Shown here one piece after another: positions 53,750-63,044 of a stretch of DNA of 64,000 nt. Origin of the DNA: Ornithinimicrobium laminariae (GTDB taxonomy: Bacteria; Actinomycetota; Actinomycetes; Actinomycetales; Dermatophilaceae); the NCBI RefSeq assembly GCF_019457945.1, contig NZ_JAHZSU010000002.1, forward strand, positions 124,001 to 188,000. Reading direction: 5' to 3'. The notes below the pieces were generated by a model. It saw nothing but the letters and a program-made list of their open reading frames with translations, made no database searches and had not been told where the DNA came from. Positions within the stretch are counted from its first letter, which is position 1; each line of letters begins with the position of its first letter. The position numbers and the translations under genes were made by a program.

Positions 53750-54626
53750 CCAAGACGACTCCGATCAGCACCAACGCACTGGCTATGTAGTCGGCGCGTT
53801 GGTGTTTTTCGTTCAGGTTGAGGTGGGCGATCACAAACGCCATGATCAGCTCGATCTGGCCCAGCGTGCGCACCTTGACCGCGCTTTCGAGCGTGAAGCC
53901 CCATGCCCAACACAAGGAGCCGAGCAGGCTAAAAAGCCCGACCCAGATAGCCGGTCGCCAAGCATGCGCAACCTGACGAAGTTGCGATGGGTCAGTGAAG
54001 ACAAACCAGGCCCCATTGATCAGTGTCTGGGTCGTCAGCAGGATTGCCATGGTGAAGAGCGCACGGTCAAAGGCTGGCGCTCCAGTGAGCGATTGCGAGG
54101 CAGCACCAATGCCGACTGCGGCCCCCGCAAATCCCGTTGCGGCCAGCAACCCCATCCATGCGGCCGGGTCTGCAGAACCCGCGATGATTGTGCGCCAGGA
54201 GCCTTTGGCAGCGAGCGTCAGGACACCAATGGTCACCAAGCCGACGCCAATCCAACCACCAGGCTGCAGCGCGACACCGAGGCCAACGACACCCATCAAC
54301 GCGACAATCAGCACTTCGGTCTTGCTGTAGACAGTGCCGACGGCAAAGTCGCGCATCTTGAATGCCCGCAGCAAAGCCACCGTGCCCAGGATCTGCAAGA
54401 CGCCCGCAGCAATGATGGTGGGCCAAAACGATGCAGGTATGCCGGGCAGCGAGCGCCCCAGCACCCCGAAGACGATGACATTGGCCAGCAGAGCCAGCGG
54501 GACGCCATACGCAAAACGGACGAAGCCAGCAGCCGTGGTGTTGAGCACCCCGCGCAACTCGTGTTGCCGCGAAGTGCGCAGAATCTGAAACAGCGCTGCG
54601 GCTACGGTCACTGGTATCCACAACAT
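53733..54626 (-). CDS. EamA/DMT-family membrane transporter
   Basis: A 297-residue membrane protein with about ten TM helices in two EamA-like halves; the first helix is MLWIPVTVAAALFQILR and the last ASALVLIGVVLVTLLG. Family landmark RFAYGVPLALL and GTVYSKTEVLIVALMG are seen. Its substrate is unknown. It overlaps the convergent XPB gene by 17 nt at its 3' end. Its ATG lies within the same CATG that carries a possible upstream start for the divergent pseudouridine synthase. Confidence 0.82.
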   Translation of the reverse strand: MLWIPVTVAAALFQILRTSRQHELRGVLNTTAAGFVRFAYGVPLALLANVIVFGVLGRSLPGIPASFWPTIIAAGVLQILGTVALLRAFKMRDFAVGTVYSKTEVLIVALMGVVGLGVALQPGGWIGVGLVTIGVLTLAAKGSWRTIIAGSADPAAWMGLLAATGFAGAAVGIGAASQSLTGAPAFDRALFTMAILLTTQTLINGAWFVFTDPSQLRQVAHAWRPAIWVGLFSLLGSLCWAWGFTLESAVKVRTLGQIELIMAFVIAHLNLNEKHQRADYIASALVLIGVVLVTLLG

Positions 54627-54645
54627 GTCGGTTCATACTTTAGTG

Positions 54646-55563
54646 ATGCCACCCCGCTCCCCCTTGCCAACCAGATATGGCCTGGCAGCCGCGTGGGTGT
54701 GCACTCCGGACCGGGATGCTTCCCAACCACTGCCGTGGTCAACGATGAGCGTTTGGCTCCGGGATAAGCTCACCGAACGCGTTCAGGTCGCGCGGCTCTT
54801 GGACGAAGAGCGATTTGTGTATGCAGATGGCTCACCGGTCGCGGGCAACGACCCTTATGCCCCGCATACCTTTGTCTGGTTCCACCGGGATCTGCCTGAC
54901 GAGACGCCGGTGGCTGGCCAAATTCAGATCGTGCATCGCGACGAGCGCCTCGTTGTCATCGACAAACCTGCCTTTTTGTCCTCGATCCCTCGCGGGCAAC
55001 ACATCCGCGAGAGCGTCGTGGTGAGACTGCGCGAAGGGCTAGGACTGCCCGAATTAACCCCACTCCACCGCCTTGACCGGATCACGTCGGGGCTGCTGGT
55101 CTGTGCGACGCAGCAGCGCTGGCGTGGGCCCTATCAGTCGCTGTTTCAAAGCGGTGGGATGGCCAAGACCTATCGAGCGCTCGCGCCCATCTGCGACGAC
55201 CTTGAGCTGCCCACAACGGTGGCCAATCACATCAGCAAACCGCGTGGAGCGACGCGGGCCGAAGTCACCCCGGGCGCCCCGATCAATGCCGAAACGCACG
55301 TTACGCTGGAGACTCATATCGACGGCCTTGGCCTCTATCGCCTCATCCCTCGCACCGGTCGCACCCACCAACTACGGGTGCATCTCAACGATCTGGGCAT
55401 CCCGATTGTTGGCGATCCGCTCTATCCCAATGACCTTGCGGTGGCGATTGACGACTTCAGTCAGCCGCTGCAATTGTTGGCCGCCGAGATTGCCTTCGTT
55501 GATCCCATTGACGGGGCTCAACGTCGCTTCGTGAGCACACGGCAACTACCGCTCAGCCCTTAA
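54646..55563 (+). CDS. RluA-family pseudouridine synthase
   Basis: A 305-residue RNA pseudouridine synthase. Catalytic loop: TPLHRLDRITSGLLV, in which the HRLDR aspartate is the nucleophile. The downstream family motif is RTGRTHQLRVHLNDLGIPIV then GDPLYP. An N-terminal extension of ~95 residues precedes the catalytic fold. The ATG at 54646 is preferred, since the alternative at 54625 would overlap the start of the divergent permease gene. The modified RNA site (rRNA or tRNA) cannot be told from sequence. Confidence 0.85.
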   Translation: MPPRSPLPTRYGLAAAWVCTPDRDASQPLPWSTMSVWLRDKLTERVQVARLLDEERFVYADGSPVAGNDPYAPHTFVWFHRDLPDETPVAGQIQIVHRDERLVVIDKPAFLSSIPRGQHIRESVVVRLREGLGLPELTPLHRLDRITSGLLVCATQQRWRGPYQSLFQSGGMAKTYRALAPICDDLELPTTVANHISKPRGATRAEVTPGAPINAETHVTLETHIDGLGLYRLIPRTGRTHQLRVHLNDLGIPIVGDPLYPNDLAVAIDDFSQPLQLLAAEIAFVDPIDGAQRRFVSTRQLPLSP

Positions 55564-55616
55564 CGCATCCAGCAGACGTCCAGACGACTCCCAGACAACA
55601 GGTCCACACTAGGGGT

Positions 55617-56315
55617 ATGAGTGCTACTGAAGCGACCCTCTTAGTCGTCGAGGATGAGACCAACATCCGCGACCTGCTTGCTACCAGCCTGAAGTTCGCT
55701 GGGTTTGAGGTGCACGCTGCCGCTGATGGCGCGACAGCCCTCAAACTCGCCGAAGAGCACGACCCAGATTTGGCCGTCATGGACGTGATGCTGCCAGACA
55801 TGGACGGTTTCACTGTGACGCGCCGCCTGCGCGAACGTGGCCGCGAGTTGCCCATCGTCTTCCTCACCGCGCGTGACTCCCTCGACGACAAGCTCAAGGG
55901 CTTGACCGTCGGCGGCGACGACTACGTGACCAAGCCATTCAGCCTCGAAGAAGTCGTGGCTCGCATCCGCGCCGTGCTGCGTCGCACCCAGGATGCCGAG
56001 CCGGCCGAAGAGACCACGCTCGTCGTTGCTGACTTGGAGTTGGATGACGACAGCCACGAGGTGCGTCGCGCTGGCCGAGTCATCGAGGTCTCCCCCACCG
56101 AGTTCAAGTTGCTCCGTTACCTGATGCTCAACCCGGGTCGCGTCCTGTCTAAGGCACAAATCCTGGACCACGTTTGGGACTATGACTTCCGTGGCGAGAT
56201 GGGGATCGTCGAGTCCTACATTTCCTACCTGCGCCGCAAGATCGACACCCAGGGCGAGCCGCTTATCCACACCAAACGCGGCGTTGGTTACGTCCTGCGC
56301 GCTCCCCGGAGCTGA
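55617..56315 (+). CDS. OmpR-family response regulator
   Basis: A 232-residue two-component regulator. Receiver: Asp56 phosphorylation site in VMDVMLPD, Thr84 and Lys106 in the VTKPFS loop. The C-terminal winged helix carries VSPTEFKLLRYLMLNPGRV and SYISYLRRKID, then TKRGVGYVLR. It precedes the histidine kinase by 3 nt, and an HtrA-like protease follows. That order recalls the mycobacterial MprA-MprB-PepD envelope-stress module, though the receiver sequence also resembles other OmpR subgroups. Confidence 0.92.
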   Translation: MSATEATLLVVEDETNIRDLLATSLKFAGFEVHAAADGATALKLAEEHDPDLAVMDVMLPDMDGFTVTRRLRERGRELPIVFLTARDSLDDKLKGLTVGGDDYVTKPFSLEEVVARIRAVLRRTQDAEPAEETTLVVADLELDDDSHEVRRAGRVIEVSPTEFKLLRYLMLNPGRVLSKAQILDHVWDYDFRGEMGIVESYISYLRRKIDTQGEPLIHTKRGVGYVLRAPRS

Positions 56316-56318
56316 CCT

Positions 56319-57827
56319 ATGAGCCGCCTCGGGTCGGCAAAAAAGTTCACTTATCAGCGCCTCCACGCACTGTCGCTCACCAAGCGACTGGTGGCCGTGG
56401 TGGTGCTGATGGTGTTGGTGGCCTATTTGATCACCACGTCGCTGACGACTTTTCTGCTGCGCGACTATCTGACTGATCGCGTCGACGTTGAGCTAGAGCA
56501 ATATCTGGCGCCACTGGGCAACGCGGCCTACAACCAGTCAGCATTCGGCGGCGGCTCCTCGCTGACCTACAACCTGCCCAACACATACGTCGGGCTGTAC
56601 ACCCCCGTTGGCGGCGGCTCCCAAATCGCCATTGAGCAAAATAGCCAACTGGACCGCCCTGACCTGACCGGCATTTTGCCTGATGACGAGCGCATCGGGC
56701 AGTCGCCCTTCACCATGGTCACTGACGGCGGCGACCGCTGGCGCGTCGTTGGCGCCGAGGTGCAGACCAACACTGCCCAAGCCAGCAGCACAGTCGGCAC
56801 CATCGTCATTGCCCTGCCCTTGAACAGCGTCGATCGCACAGTCGCCCAGTTATGGGTGCTCACTATCCTGACCGGCTTCGCAACGCTGATGGCCGTCGCA
56901 CTGCTGAGTTGGATCGCCGTCCGTCGCGCCTTCCGGCCACTGACACGCATTGAAGACACCGCAGCGGCGATCGCGGCAGGCGACCTCACCCGGCGGATCG
57001 ACGAGTCACAGGCCAACGACGAAGTCGCATCACTGTCGAATTCGCTGAACGCCATGTTGGCCAACCTGGAGCGCGCTTTTACGGTCCGCAAAGAGTCTGA
57101 AAGCCGGATGCGTCAGTTCCTCGCCGATGCCAGCCACGAACTGCGCACCCCGCTCGCCACCGTCCGTGGGTACGCCGAGTTGTACCGAGTCGGTGGCGTC
57201 ACCAAACCCGAGGATGTCGCTGGCGCTATGCAGCGCATCGAAAGTGAAGCCACCCGGATGACCAGCCTGGTCGAAGACCTGCTCACGCTGACCCGCTGGG
57301 ACACGGGCCCGGAGTTGCCCAACGAGCCAGTTGACCTCAACGTGTTGGTGTCCGATGTCGTCCAAGATGCTCGAGTGCGCACCCCCGACCGAGAGGTCCG
57401 GATGGAGCCACTCAGCACTGGCGGCGGCCAGCCTCTGGTGAACGGCGATGACGGCGCACTGCGTCAGGTGCTGACCAACTTGGTTGCCAACGCGATTGCG
57501 CACACCGACCCGGGCACACCCGTTGAGGTTGCCGTTGGCGTGCAAAACGGCCGATGCGTCGTTGAGGTCATTGACCACGGTGAGGGCCTCACTCCAGAGA
57601 CCGCCGAGCGAGTTTTTGAGCGCTTCTTCCGGGCTGACCCCGCCCGTAGCCGCGGCAATGGCGGCACCGGACTCGGCCTCGCGATTGTGGCCTCCATCAT
57701 GGGCCGACACAACGGCACCGTGCGCCACATTCCCACCTCTAATGGCGGCGCAACTTTCCGGATCGAGCTGCCCGCTGCCCAGCGCAAGCCAGCCTCGCTG
57801 GCCGCAGCGTTGCGTTCACCCCGCTGA
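56319..57827 (+). CDS. Sensor histidine kinase
   Basis: A 502-residue membrane kinase, partner of the preceding regulator. Two TM helices (about 27-52 and 173-200) bound a ~120-residue extracytoplasmic sensor domain. HAMP follows (RRAFRPLTRIEDTAAAIAAG), then HisKA with the phosphorylated histidine in ADASHELRTPLATVRGY (about residue 272). ATPase boxes: LTNLVANAIAHT (N), FERFFRADPARSRGNGGTGL (F, G1/G2). The stimulus is unknown; the downstream protease suggests envelope stress. Confidence 0.92.
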   Translation: MSRLGSAKKFTYQRLHALSLTKRLVAVVVLMVLVAYLITTSLTTFLLRDYLTDRVDVELEQYLAPLGNAAYNQSAFGGGSSLTYNLPNTYVGLYTPVGGGSQIAIEQNSQLDRPDLTGILPDDERIGQSPFTMVTDGGDRWRVVGAEVQTNTAQASSTVGTIVIALPLNSVDRTVAQLWVLTILTGFATLMAVALLSWIAVRRAFRPLTRIEDTAAAIAAGDLTRRIDESQANDEVASLSNSLNAMLANLERAFTVRKESESRMRQFLADASHELRTPLATVRGYAELYRVGGVTKPEDVAGAMQRIESEATRMTSLVEDLLTLTRWDTGPELPNEPVDLNVLVSDVVQDARVRTPDREVRMEPLSTGGGQPLVNGDDGALRQVLTNLVANAIAHTDPGTPVEVAVGVQNGRCVVEVIDHGEGLTPETAERVFERFFRADPARSRGNGGTGLGLAIVASIMGRHNGTVRHIPTSNGGATFRIELPAAQRKPASLAAALRSPR

Positions 57828-57982
57828 GCCGTTCGCTAGCCAACCTCGTTAGGCCACCCAGCCACATCACAGGCGAAGCACAGAGCAATCAGAAGTCCCC
57901 ACGTTCTAATGAAGTTAACGGTCAAGCGGTGCCGATATGGCCCCGACCAACCGAAAGCGACTTGTTCCACAAGGAGGACCAG

Positions 57983-59101
57983 ATGACATACCCCCAGGGT
58001 GTTCGATCCCGCAGCCGTTGGCTCGACATCACCGCCGTTGGTGTCCTTTCGGCGCTGATGGCCTCCGGCGGAACCTATGCCGTGATGAACTTTGATGACC
58101 CAGGCGTCGGACCAGTCGTGGTCGAAGCAGACGGCTCTATGAACACTGCGACTCCTGCCTCCTACACCAGCAGCAGCGATTGGGACGGTGTCGCGGCCAA
58201 CGTCAGCCCTAGCGTCGTCTCGATCGATGTCGCCTCCGAGCAGGGCGCCGGGGCTGGCTCGGGCGTCATCTGGAACGATGAGGGCCACGTCGTCACCAAC
58301 GCACACGTGATCGCTGGCGCCACCGAAGTGGCCATCACTCTCGCCGATGGCCGCACGTATGCCGCCGCAGTCACTGGTGAAGACGAATCTACAGATCTCG
58401 CGGTTTTGCAGATCACGGATCCGCCAGCAGATCTGCGCCCCATCGAAACCAATGACGGCACTGACATTGCCGTTGGCGCCCCGGTGATGGCGATCGGCAA
58501 TCCGCTTGGCCTGTCCGGCACCGTCACCACCGGCATCGTCAGCGCGCTGGACCGTCCGGTGTCGACGCAGTCTGCCTCCGCCAACAGCGCCACTGTCACC
58601 AACGCCATCCAAACGAGTGCCGCGATCAACCCTGGCAACTCGGGTGGCGCGCTGGTCAACAACGATGGTGAGTTGATCGGCATTAACTCAGCAATCGCCT
58701 CGCTCTCAGATGGCTCGGGCCAGAGCGGCAGCATTGGCATTGGCTTTGCGATCCCGATGCGGTCAGTGAACTCCATCGTTGATCAACTCATTGAGACCGG
58801 CACGGCTGAGCACGCCTTCCTTGGAGTCGGCCTGAATGACGCCAGCTCGCAGGTTGAGGGTGCCACTCTCTCCGGCGCTGGCGTCACCTCGGTTGAGCCC
58901 GGCACGCCCGCGGAGTCGGTCGGCCTGCAGAAGGGTGACGTGATCGTGCGCATCGACGGCGAGCGCGTGGGCAGCGCTGAAAGCCTGGTCGCTCAGGTGC
59001 GCGAACGCTCAACGGGTGATGAAGCCGAATTAGGCGTCATCCGCGACGGTGAAGAGGATGCCTACACCGTGACCTTGGATGCGCGGCCCGACGAGGGTTA
59101 A
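57983..59101 (+). CDS. HtrA/DegP-like membrane serine protease with PDZ domain
   Basis: A 372-residue protease. One N-terminal TM helix (about 14-35) anchors an extracytoplasmic trypsin-like domain with catalytic His108 (TNAHVIAG), Asp138 (ESTDLAVLQI) and Ser220 (INPGNSGGALV). A single PDZ domain occupies about 278-370 (VEPGTPAESVGLQKGDVIVR). A strong AAGGAGG ribosome binding site precedes the ATG. It is separated from the kinase gene by 155 bp and may have its own promoter. Presumed to degrade or refold damaged envelope proteins and to be controlled by the upstream two-component system. Confidence 0.93.
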   Translation: MTYPQGVRSRSRWLDITAVGVLSALMASGGTYAVMNFDDPGVGPVVVEADGSMNTATPASYTSSSDWDGVAANVSPSVVSIDVASEQGAGAGSGVIWNDEGHVVTNAHVIAGATEVAITLADGRTYAAAVTGEDESTDLAVLQITDPPADLRPIETNDGTDIAVGAPVMAIGNPLGLSGTVTTGIVSALDRPVSTQSASANSATVTNAIQTSAAINPGNSGGALVNNDGELIGINSAIASLSDGSGQSGSIGIGFAIPMRSVNSIVDQLIETGTAEHAFLGVGLNDASSQVEGATLSGAGVTSVEPGTPAESVGLQKGDVIVRIDGERVGSAESLVAQVRERSTGDEAELGVIRDGEEDAYTVTLDARPDEG

Positions 59102-59109
59102 ATAGGCGG

Positions 59110-61155
59110 ATGTCGTTTGCCGCAGAGCTGAAAAGCGAGCAAAACTATCTGCGGCAAGCTCGCGCCGAGTTAGCCCGCATGCGCGAGCACACCCTCTCGC
59201 TGCAGACCAGCGGCGGCGATGCGATCGCCGAAGAGCAGTTGGGCATCATCCTTGCTGCTCGGGCAAAGTCGCTGATCGATGACCCCGGCACCGCACTCTT
59301 CTTTGGGCGGCTAGATGTCGCGGCAGGTGCGAGCCTGGACGATGTCGAACCGCAACATCGTTGGTATGTCGGTCGTCGCCATGTTTCTGATGCCGCCGGT
59401 GACCCGGTGGTCATCGACTGGCGCGCCGACGTCTCGACAGCATTTTATCGGGCCAGCCCGCAAGCGCCGATGGGTGTGGCGCTGCGCCGCCGGTTTGGCA
59501 TCGAGGGCGGCAACATCACCGCTTTCGAAGACGAACCACTAGCCGAGCCTGAACAGGGCGAACCCCAGCAGCCTGGGCCGCTACACAGCCAGATCCTCGC
59601 CCACGAGATCGAGCGCCCCCGCTCAGGCCCGATGCGTGACATCGTCGCCACGATCCAGCCGGAGCAGGACAGCATCGTGCGGGCTGATGCCTCGATGAGC
59701 GTTTGCGTTCAGGGCGCTCCAGGCACCGGCAAGACCGCAGTTGGCCTGCATAGAGCCGCCTGGCTGCTCTATGCGTTCCGCGACAAGTTGAGCCGCTCCG
59801 GTGTGCTTGTCGTCGGGCCCAACGACACGTTCTTGGCCCACATCGGCGCCGTCCTGCCCTCCCTTGGCGAAGCCAGCGTGCGGCATACCTCCGTGCAGGG
59901 TCTGACTGCACTGGCCCCGGTCCGCAGCGTTGACGAACCAGCCGTCGCGACGCTCAAGGGCGATGCTCGAATGGCCGCCGTTTTGCGCAAGGCACTCTGG
60001 TCTCGACTGCACTCACCACAAGAGCCCCTCATCGCGCCGCGTGGTGTGCGCAAGTGGCGCGTCCCGACGTATGCGGTAGCTGAGGTGATGGACGAACTCA
60101 CCGGGCGCCAAGTCGCCTACAACGCGGCCCGGGAGATGTTCCCGCAGCGCTTGGCCCATGCTGTGTTGCGCAAGATGGAGCAGGCGGGCGACTCCCCTGA
60201 TGACCGGGTGCAGCAGGCCGTGGCCCGCAGCAAACCAGTGCGTGACTATGTGGGTCAGCATTGGCCGAAAGTGACCCCTGCTGCCGTGCTGCATCGGGTG
60301 TTTGCCGATGGCGATGCCCTTGCCGATGCTGCTGACGAGGTCTTGACCGCCGAAGAGCAGACGATGTTGCTGTGGGCTAAACCAGCCAAGACACCTGGTG
60401 CCGCCAAATGGAGCGCAGCCGATACGGTCTTGCTCGATGAATTGGCAGACCTGATCGATCGCACTCCCAGTTTGGGCCACGTGATCGTTGATGAGGCCCA
60501 GGATCTCTCCCAGATGCAGTTGCGCGCGGTTGGCCGGCGGGCTGCATCGGGGTCGTTGACGGTGTTGGGCGACATAGCCCAAGGCACCACGCCGTGGGCT
60601 ACCTCGTCCTGGGCCCAAGCACTTAGCCACTTGGGCGCACCCCAAGCGCATATTGAAGTCCTAGACCGAGGTTTTCGCGTGCCGGGGGCCGTCATTAACT
60701 ATGCCGCTCAGCTGCTGCCGACGATCGCTCCAGAGCTGGGGGCGCCAATCTCGGTGCGGCAAGACCGCGGGCGCCTCGACGTTAAGCGAGTGGACAATCT
60801 GAGCGATTCTCTGGCCGACGAGGTCGACGCCGTGTTGCGGCACGACGGCACCTTGGGGGTGATCGCCAGCAATCAACAGATCGAATCGTTGGCGATCACG
60901 CTCAGCGACCACGCCTTCGACATTCTTGGGCACGAAGAAAGCACAGAGCCTGCCCCCAGGCTGCACCTCGTGCCCGCTTCGCTGTCGAAGGGCCTGGAGT
61001 TTGACCAGGTCATCGTGATTGAGCCAGCCAATATTGTCAGCGCCGAGCCAGACCAGCGCACCGGCTTGCGCCGACTTTATGTCGTGCTCACTCGCGCTGT
61101 TTCGGGGCTGAGCGTGCTGCATACCGACGATTTGCCTGACGAATTGACCCCCTAG
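59110..61155 (+). CDS. HelD-like UvrD-family helicase (RNA polymerase recycling factor type)
   Basis: A 681-residue superfamily 1 ATPase of the HelD/HelR type, which binds RNA polymerase and releases stalled complexes. The N-terminal ~50 residues form the expected coiled coil (EQNYLRQARAELARMREHTL). Walker A is QGAPGTGKTAVGLHRAAWLL (about 201-220), motif II IVDEAQDLSQMQLRA, and the C-terminal motif RRLYVVLTRAVSGLSVL. It starts 8 nt after the htrA stop, so it is likely in the same transcript. Some relatives confer rifampicin tolerance; that is not shown here. Confidence 0.85.
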   Translation: MSFAAELKSEQNYLRQARAELARMREHTLSLQTSGGDAIAEEQLGIILAARAKSLIDDPGTALFFGRLDVAAGASLDDVEPQHRWYVGRRHVSDAAGDPVVIDWRADVSTAFYRASPQAPMGVALRRRFGIEGGNITAFEDEPLAEPEQGEPQQPGPLHSQILAHEIERPRSGPMRDIVATIQPEQDSIVRADASMSVCVQGAPGTGKTAVGLHRAAWLLYAFRDKLSRSGVLVVGPNDTFLAHIGAVLPSLGEASVRHTSVQGLTALAPVRSVDEPAVATLKGDARMAAVLRKALWSRLHSPQEPLIAPRGVRKWRVPTYAVAEVMDELTGRQVAYNAAREMFPQRLAHAVLRKMEQAGDSPDDRVQQAVARSKPVRDYVGQHWPKVTPAAVLHRVFADGDALADAADEVLTAEEQTMLLWAKPAKTPGAAKWSAADTVLLDELADLIDRTPSLGHVIVDEAQDLSQMQLRAVGRRAASGSLTVLGDIAQGTTPWATSSWAQALSHLGAPQAHIEVLDRGFRVPGAVINYAAQLLPTIAPELGAPISVRQDRGRLDVKRVDNLSDSLADEVDAVLRHDGTLGVIASNQQIESLAITLSDHAFDILGHEESTEPAPRLHLVPASLSKGLEFDQVIVIEPANIVSAEPDQRTGLRRLYVVLTRAVSGLSVLHTDDLPDELTP

Positions 61156-61158
61156 CGA

Positions 61159-61182
61159 CACCCCGAATGTCGCCCCGGGGTG
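61159..61182. terminator. Hairpin after the helD-like gene
   Basis: CACCCCG and CGGGGTG make a 7-bp stem around a 10-nt loop, four nucleotides after the stop codon. No T-tract. The remaining 100 bp before the next gene hold only its ribosome binding site AGAGGAG and no gene. Confidence 0.5.
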
Positions 61183-61283
61183 GAAACATCGGCGCTCTAT
61201 AGGGATGATCGGAGCAGACGAGTCACCTGGCGGCATCGCCGTGACCCGATCAGACCTGACCATGCTCAATAGAGGAGCTACAC

Positions 61284-61817
61284 ATGCACCCCACTCATAT
61301 CCCGCTTCGCGTCGCAACTGGCGCATTCATCCTCAACTCGGGCCTGGGCAAGATCGGCGCCGACAAGGAGACCGCCGAGGGCACCCACGGAATGGCTGCA
61401 ACGGCCTACCCGTTCTTGAAGAACGTTAAGCCCAAGGACTTTACCGAAGTCCTGGCTTACTCCGAGGTTGCGCTCGGTGCAGCCCTGCTGGCGCCCATGG
61501 TCCCCTCAGCTGTTGCTGGCACCGCGTTGGCTGCCTTTGGCACCGGCCTGGTCGGCGTCTACCTTCGCGTCCCCGGCTTGACCCGCGAAGACGGCATCCG
61601 CCCGACGCAGGACGGCCTTGGCATCGCCAAGGACACCTGGCTGGTTGCGGCTGGCGTCACGCTGGCTACCCAGGGCGCCATTGGTGCCGCAAAGTCTGCT
61701 GCCAAGAGCGCTAAGAAGGCTGCCAAGCAGTCGGCCAAGGACGCTCGCAAGTCCGCCAAAGCTCTTGCGGTCGACGCTGCCTCAAACGCAAAGGACGCTC
61801 TGCCCTCGCGCAGCTAG
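61284..61817 (+). CDS. DoxX-like small membrane protein with lysine/alanine-rich tail
   Basis: A 177-residue protein. About four hydrophobic segments occupy residues 8-128 (IPLRVATGAFILNSGLGKIG; VALGAALLAPMVPSAVAGTA; TWLVAAGVTLATQGAIGAAK), a layout like DoxX-family membrane proteins. Residues ~130-177 are a repetitive Ala/Lys/Ser tail (SAAKSAKKAAKQSAKDARKS), probably a charged cytoplasmic helix that could bind nucleic acid or membrane. AGAGGAG precedes the ATG. Function unknown. Confidence 0.72.
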   Translation: MHPTHIPLRVATGAFILNSGLGKIGADKETAEGTHGMAATAYPFLKNVKPKDFTEVLAYSEVALGAALLAPMVPSAVAGTALAAFGTGLVGVYLRVPGLTREDGIRPTQDGLGIAKDTWLVAAGVTLATQGAIGAAKSAAKSAKKAAKQSAKDARKSAKALAVDAASNAKDALPSRS

Positions 61818-61834
61818 GTCTCGCACGAAACAAC

Positions 61835-61879
61835 CTTCAGGCCATGCGGCTGCCCCCAGGGGGGCTGCATGGCCTGAAG
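61835..61879. terminator. Strong terminator hairpin
   Basis: CTTCAGGCCATGC pairs perfectly with GCATGGCCTGAAG, and the inner G/C-rich segments extend the stem. It lies 18 nt after the DoxX-like gene and 53 nt before the PH-like gene. No strong T-tract follows. Confidence 0.68.
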
Positions 61880-61931
61880 TGTCTCTGCCGTATCGTCGTA
61901 AGTGCACTGCTCGCCAACATCAAGGACCAAA

Positions 61932-62339
61932 ATGTCGCCCCAGACGCTGCGCCCCGGGATCACTCGTCTCCTCGTGATTATTTGGGTTGTCCAAGCGATC
62001 ATCGCTGTGCTGTGGCTCATCTCCAGCATTATCGACGAAGGCGGATCTTGGATCTGGATTTTCGCCGCAGGCTGGGTCACTGTTGCGCTTTCGCAGGTGT
62101 ATCGTGCTCGTCGCCAAGCCGTCGTGGTCAACGAACAAGGCATCAAGATTGTCAGTGGAATGAGCGGCAGCACCGACATTGACTGGCGCATCATCACCAA
62201 CGTTTCACCTCAGCCTTCAGGCCCACTGGTGACTCACCTGTCGGTCGTCTTGGACGATGGCGAGGTCTTTGAAACTCCGCTGGCCAAGGGCGATGACCGC
62301 CTCATCAAGCTGTGGCAGTCGCGACAGGCGACCCGCTAG
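61932..62339 (+). CDS. Small membrane protein with PH-like domain
   Basis: A 135-residue protein. Two TM helices (about 12-34 and 39-54: LLVIIWVVQAIIAVLWLI; WIWIFAAGWVTVALSQV) are followed by a soluble bacterial PH-like domain with VVVNEQGIKIVSG, DIDWRIITNVSPQP and LSVVLDDGEVFETPLAKG. The ATG at 61932 follows AAGGA; the frame opens 30 nt upstream without similarity. Function unknown; PH-like proteins of this kind are frequent in actinomycetes. Confidence 0.75.
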   Translation: MSPQTLRPGITRLLVIIWVVQAIIAVLWLISSIIDEGGSWIWIFAAGWVTVALSQVYRARRQAVVVNEQGIKIVSGMSGSTDIDWRIITNVSPQPSGPLVTHLSVVLDDGEVFETPLAKGDDRLIKLWQSRQATR

Positions 62340-62345
62340 GCCGGT

Positions 62346-63020
62346 ATGGCTGAGTTAAGCCCCAGCGAAGCGGCACGCGAGTCTTGGCTTGCCGACATGG
62401 CTGTCCTCGCACCAGTTGCCGGTGAGCAACTCTGGGAAGCCGAGTTGGAATTGCTGCTGAGCGCCTGGTCAGAGTCGCATCGCGCCTATCACAACGAGCA
62501 ACACCTGCAGGAGATGTTGTTCGCTTTGGATTGCTTGAGTGGCACTCTCACCGAGGTAGAGCACCGAATAGCCCGCATCGCCGCGTGGTTTCACGATCTT
62601 GCATACAACCCCCGCGCCCAGGCTGGCAGCAACGAATACCGCAGCGCTACCAAAGCGCGCGATCACCTGCACCGGCTCGGCGTCGAGGGTGACGTGGTTG
62701 ACGCCGTTGAGGCTCTCATCTTGGCGACGGTGAGCCACGATGGCATTGAGGGCGGCCTCGTTTCATCTGCGCTGAGCGCTGCCTTTAACGATGCGGACTT
62801 GTGGATCTTGAGCGCTCCACCACGGCGCTATGCGGAGTATGCGCGTGACGTGCGCACCGAGTATGCGCACGTGCCGGATGCCATATTTGCTGCCGGTCGG
62901 ACGCAAATCATGGCCGCGCTCATCGACCGGCCGCAGGTCTATGCCACAGCGAAGGCGCAGGCAGAGTGGGAAGCGGCCGCTCACGCCAATATCAGCGCGG
63001 AGTTAGCCGCTCTGCGCTAG
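62346..63020 (+). CDS. HD-domain predicted metal-dependent phosphohydrolase
   Basis: A 224-residue cytosolic protein of the HD superfamily. The metal site is visible as RAYHNEQHLQEML (His residues near 41-45) and RIAAWFHDLAYNP (HD dyad near residue 80), with SHDGIEG further on. It resembles a group of conserved HD proteins whose substrate is unknown. The start codon is 6 nt after the PH-like gene's stop, so the two are probably co-transcribed. Confidence 0.8.
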   Translation: MAELSPSEAARESWLADMAVLAPVAGEQLWEAELELLLSAWSESHRAYHNEQHLQEMLFALDCLSGTLTEVEHRIARIAAWFHDLAYNPRAQAGSNEYRSATKARDHLHRLGVEGDVVDAVEALILATVSHDGIEGGLVSSALSAAFNDADLWILSAPPRRYAEYARDVRTEYAHVPDAIFAAGRTQIMAALIDRPQVYATAKAQAEWEAAAHANISAELAALR

Positions 63021-63044
63021 CCGAACTAAGTTGGGCACGCTCAT

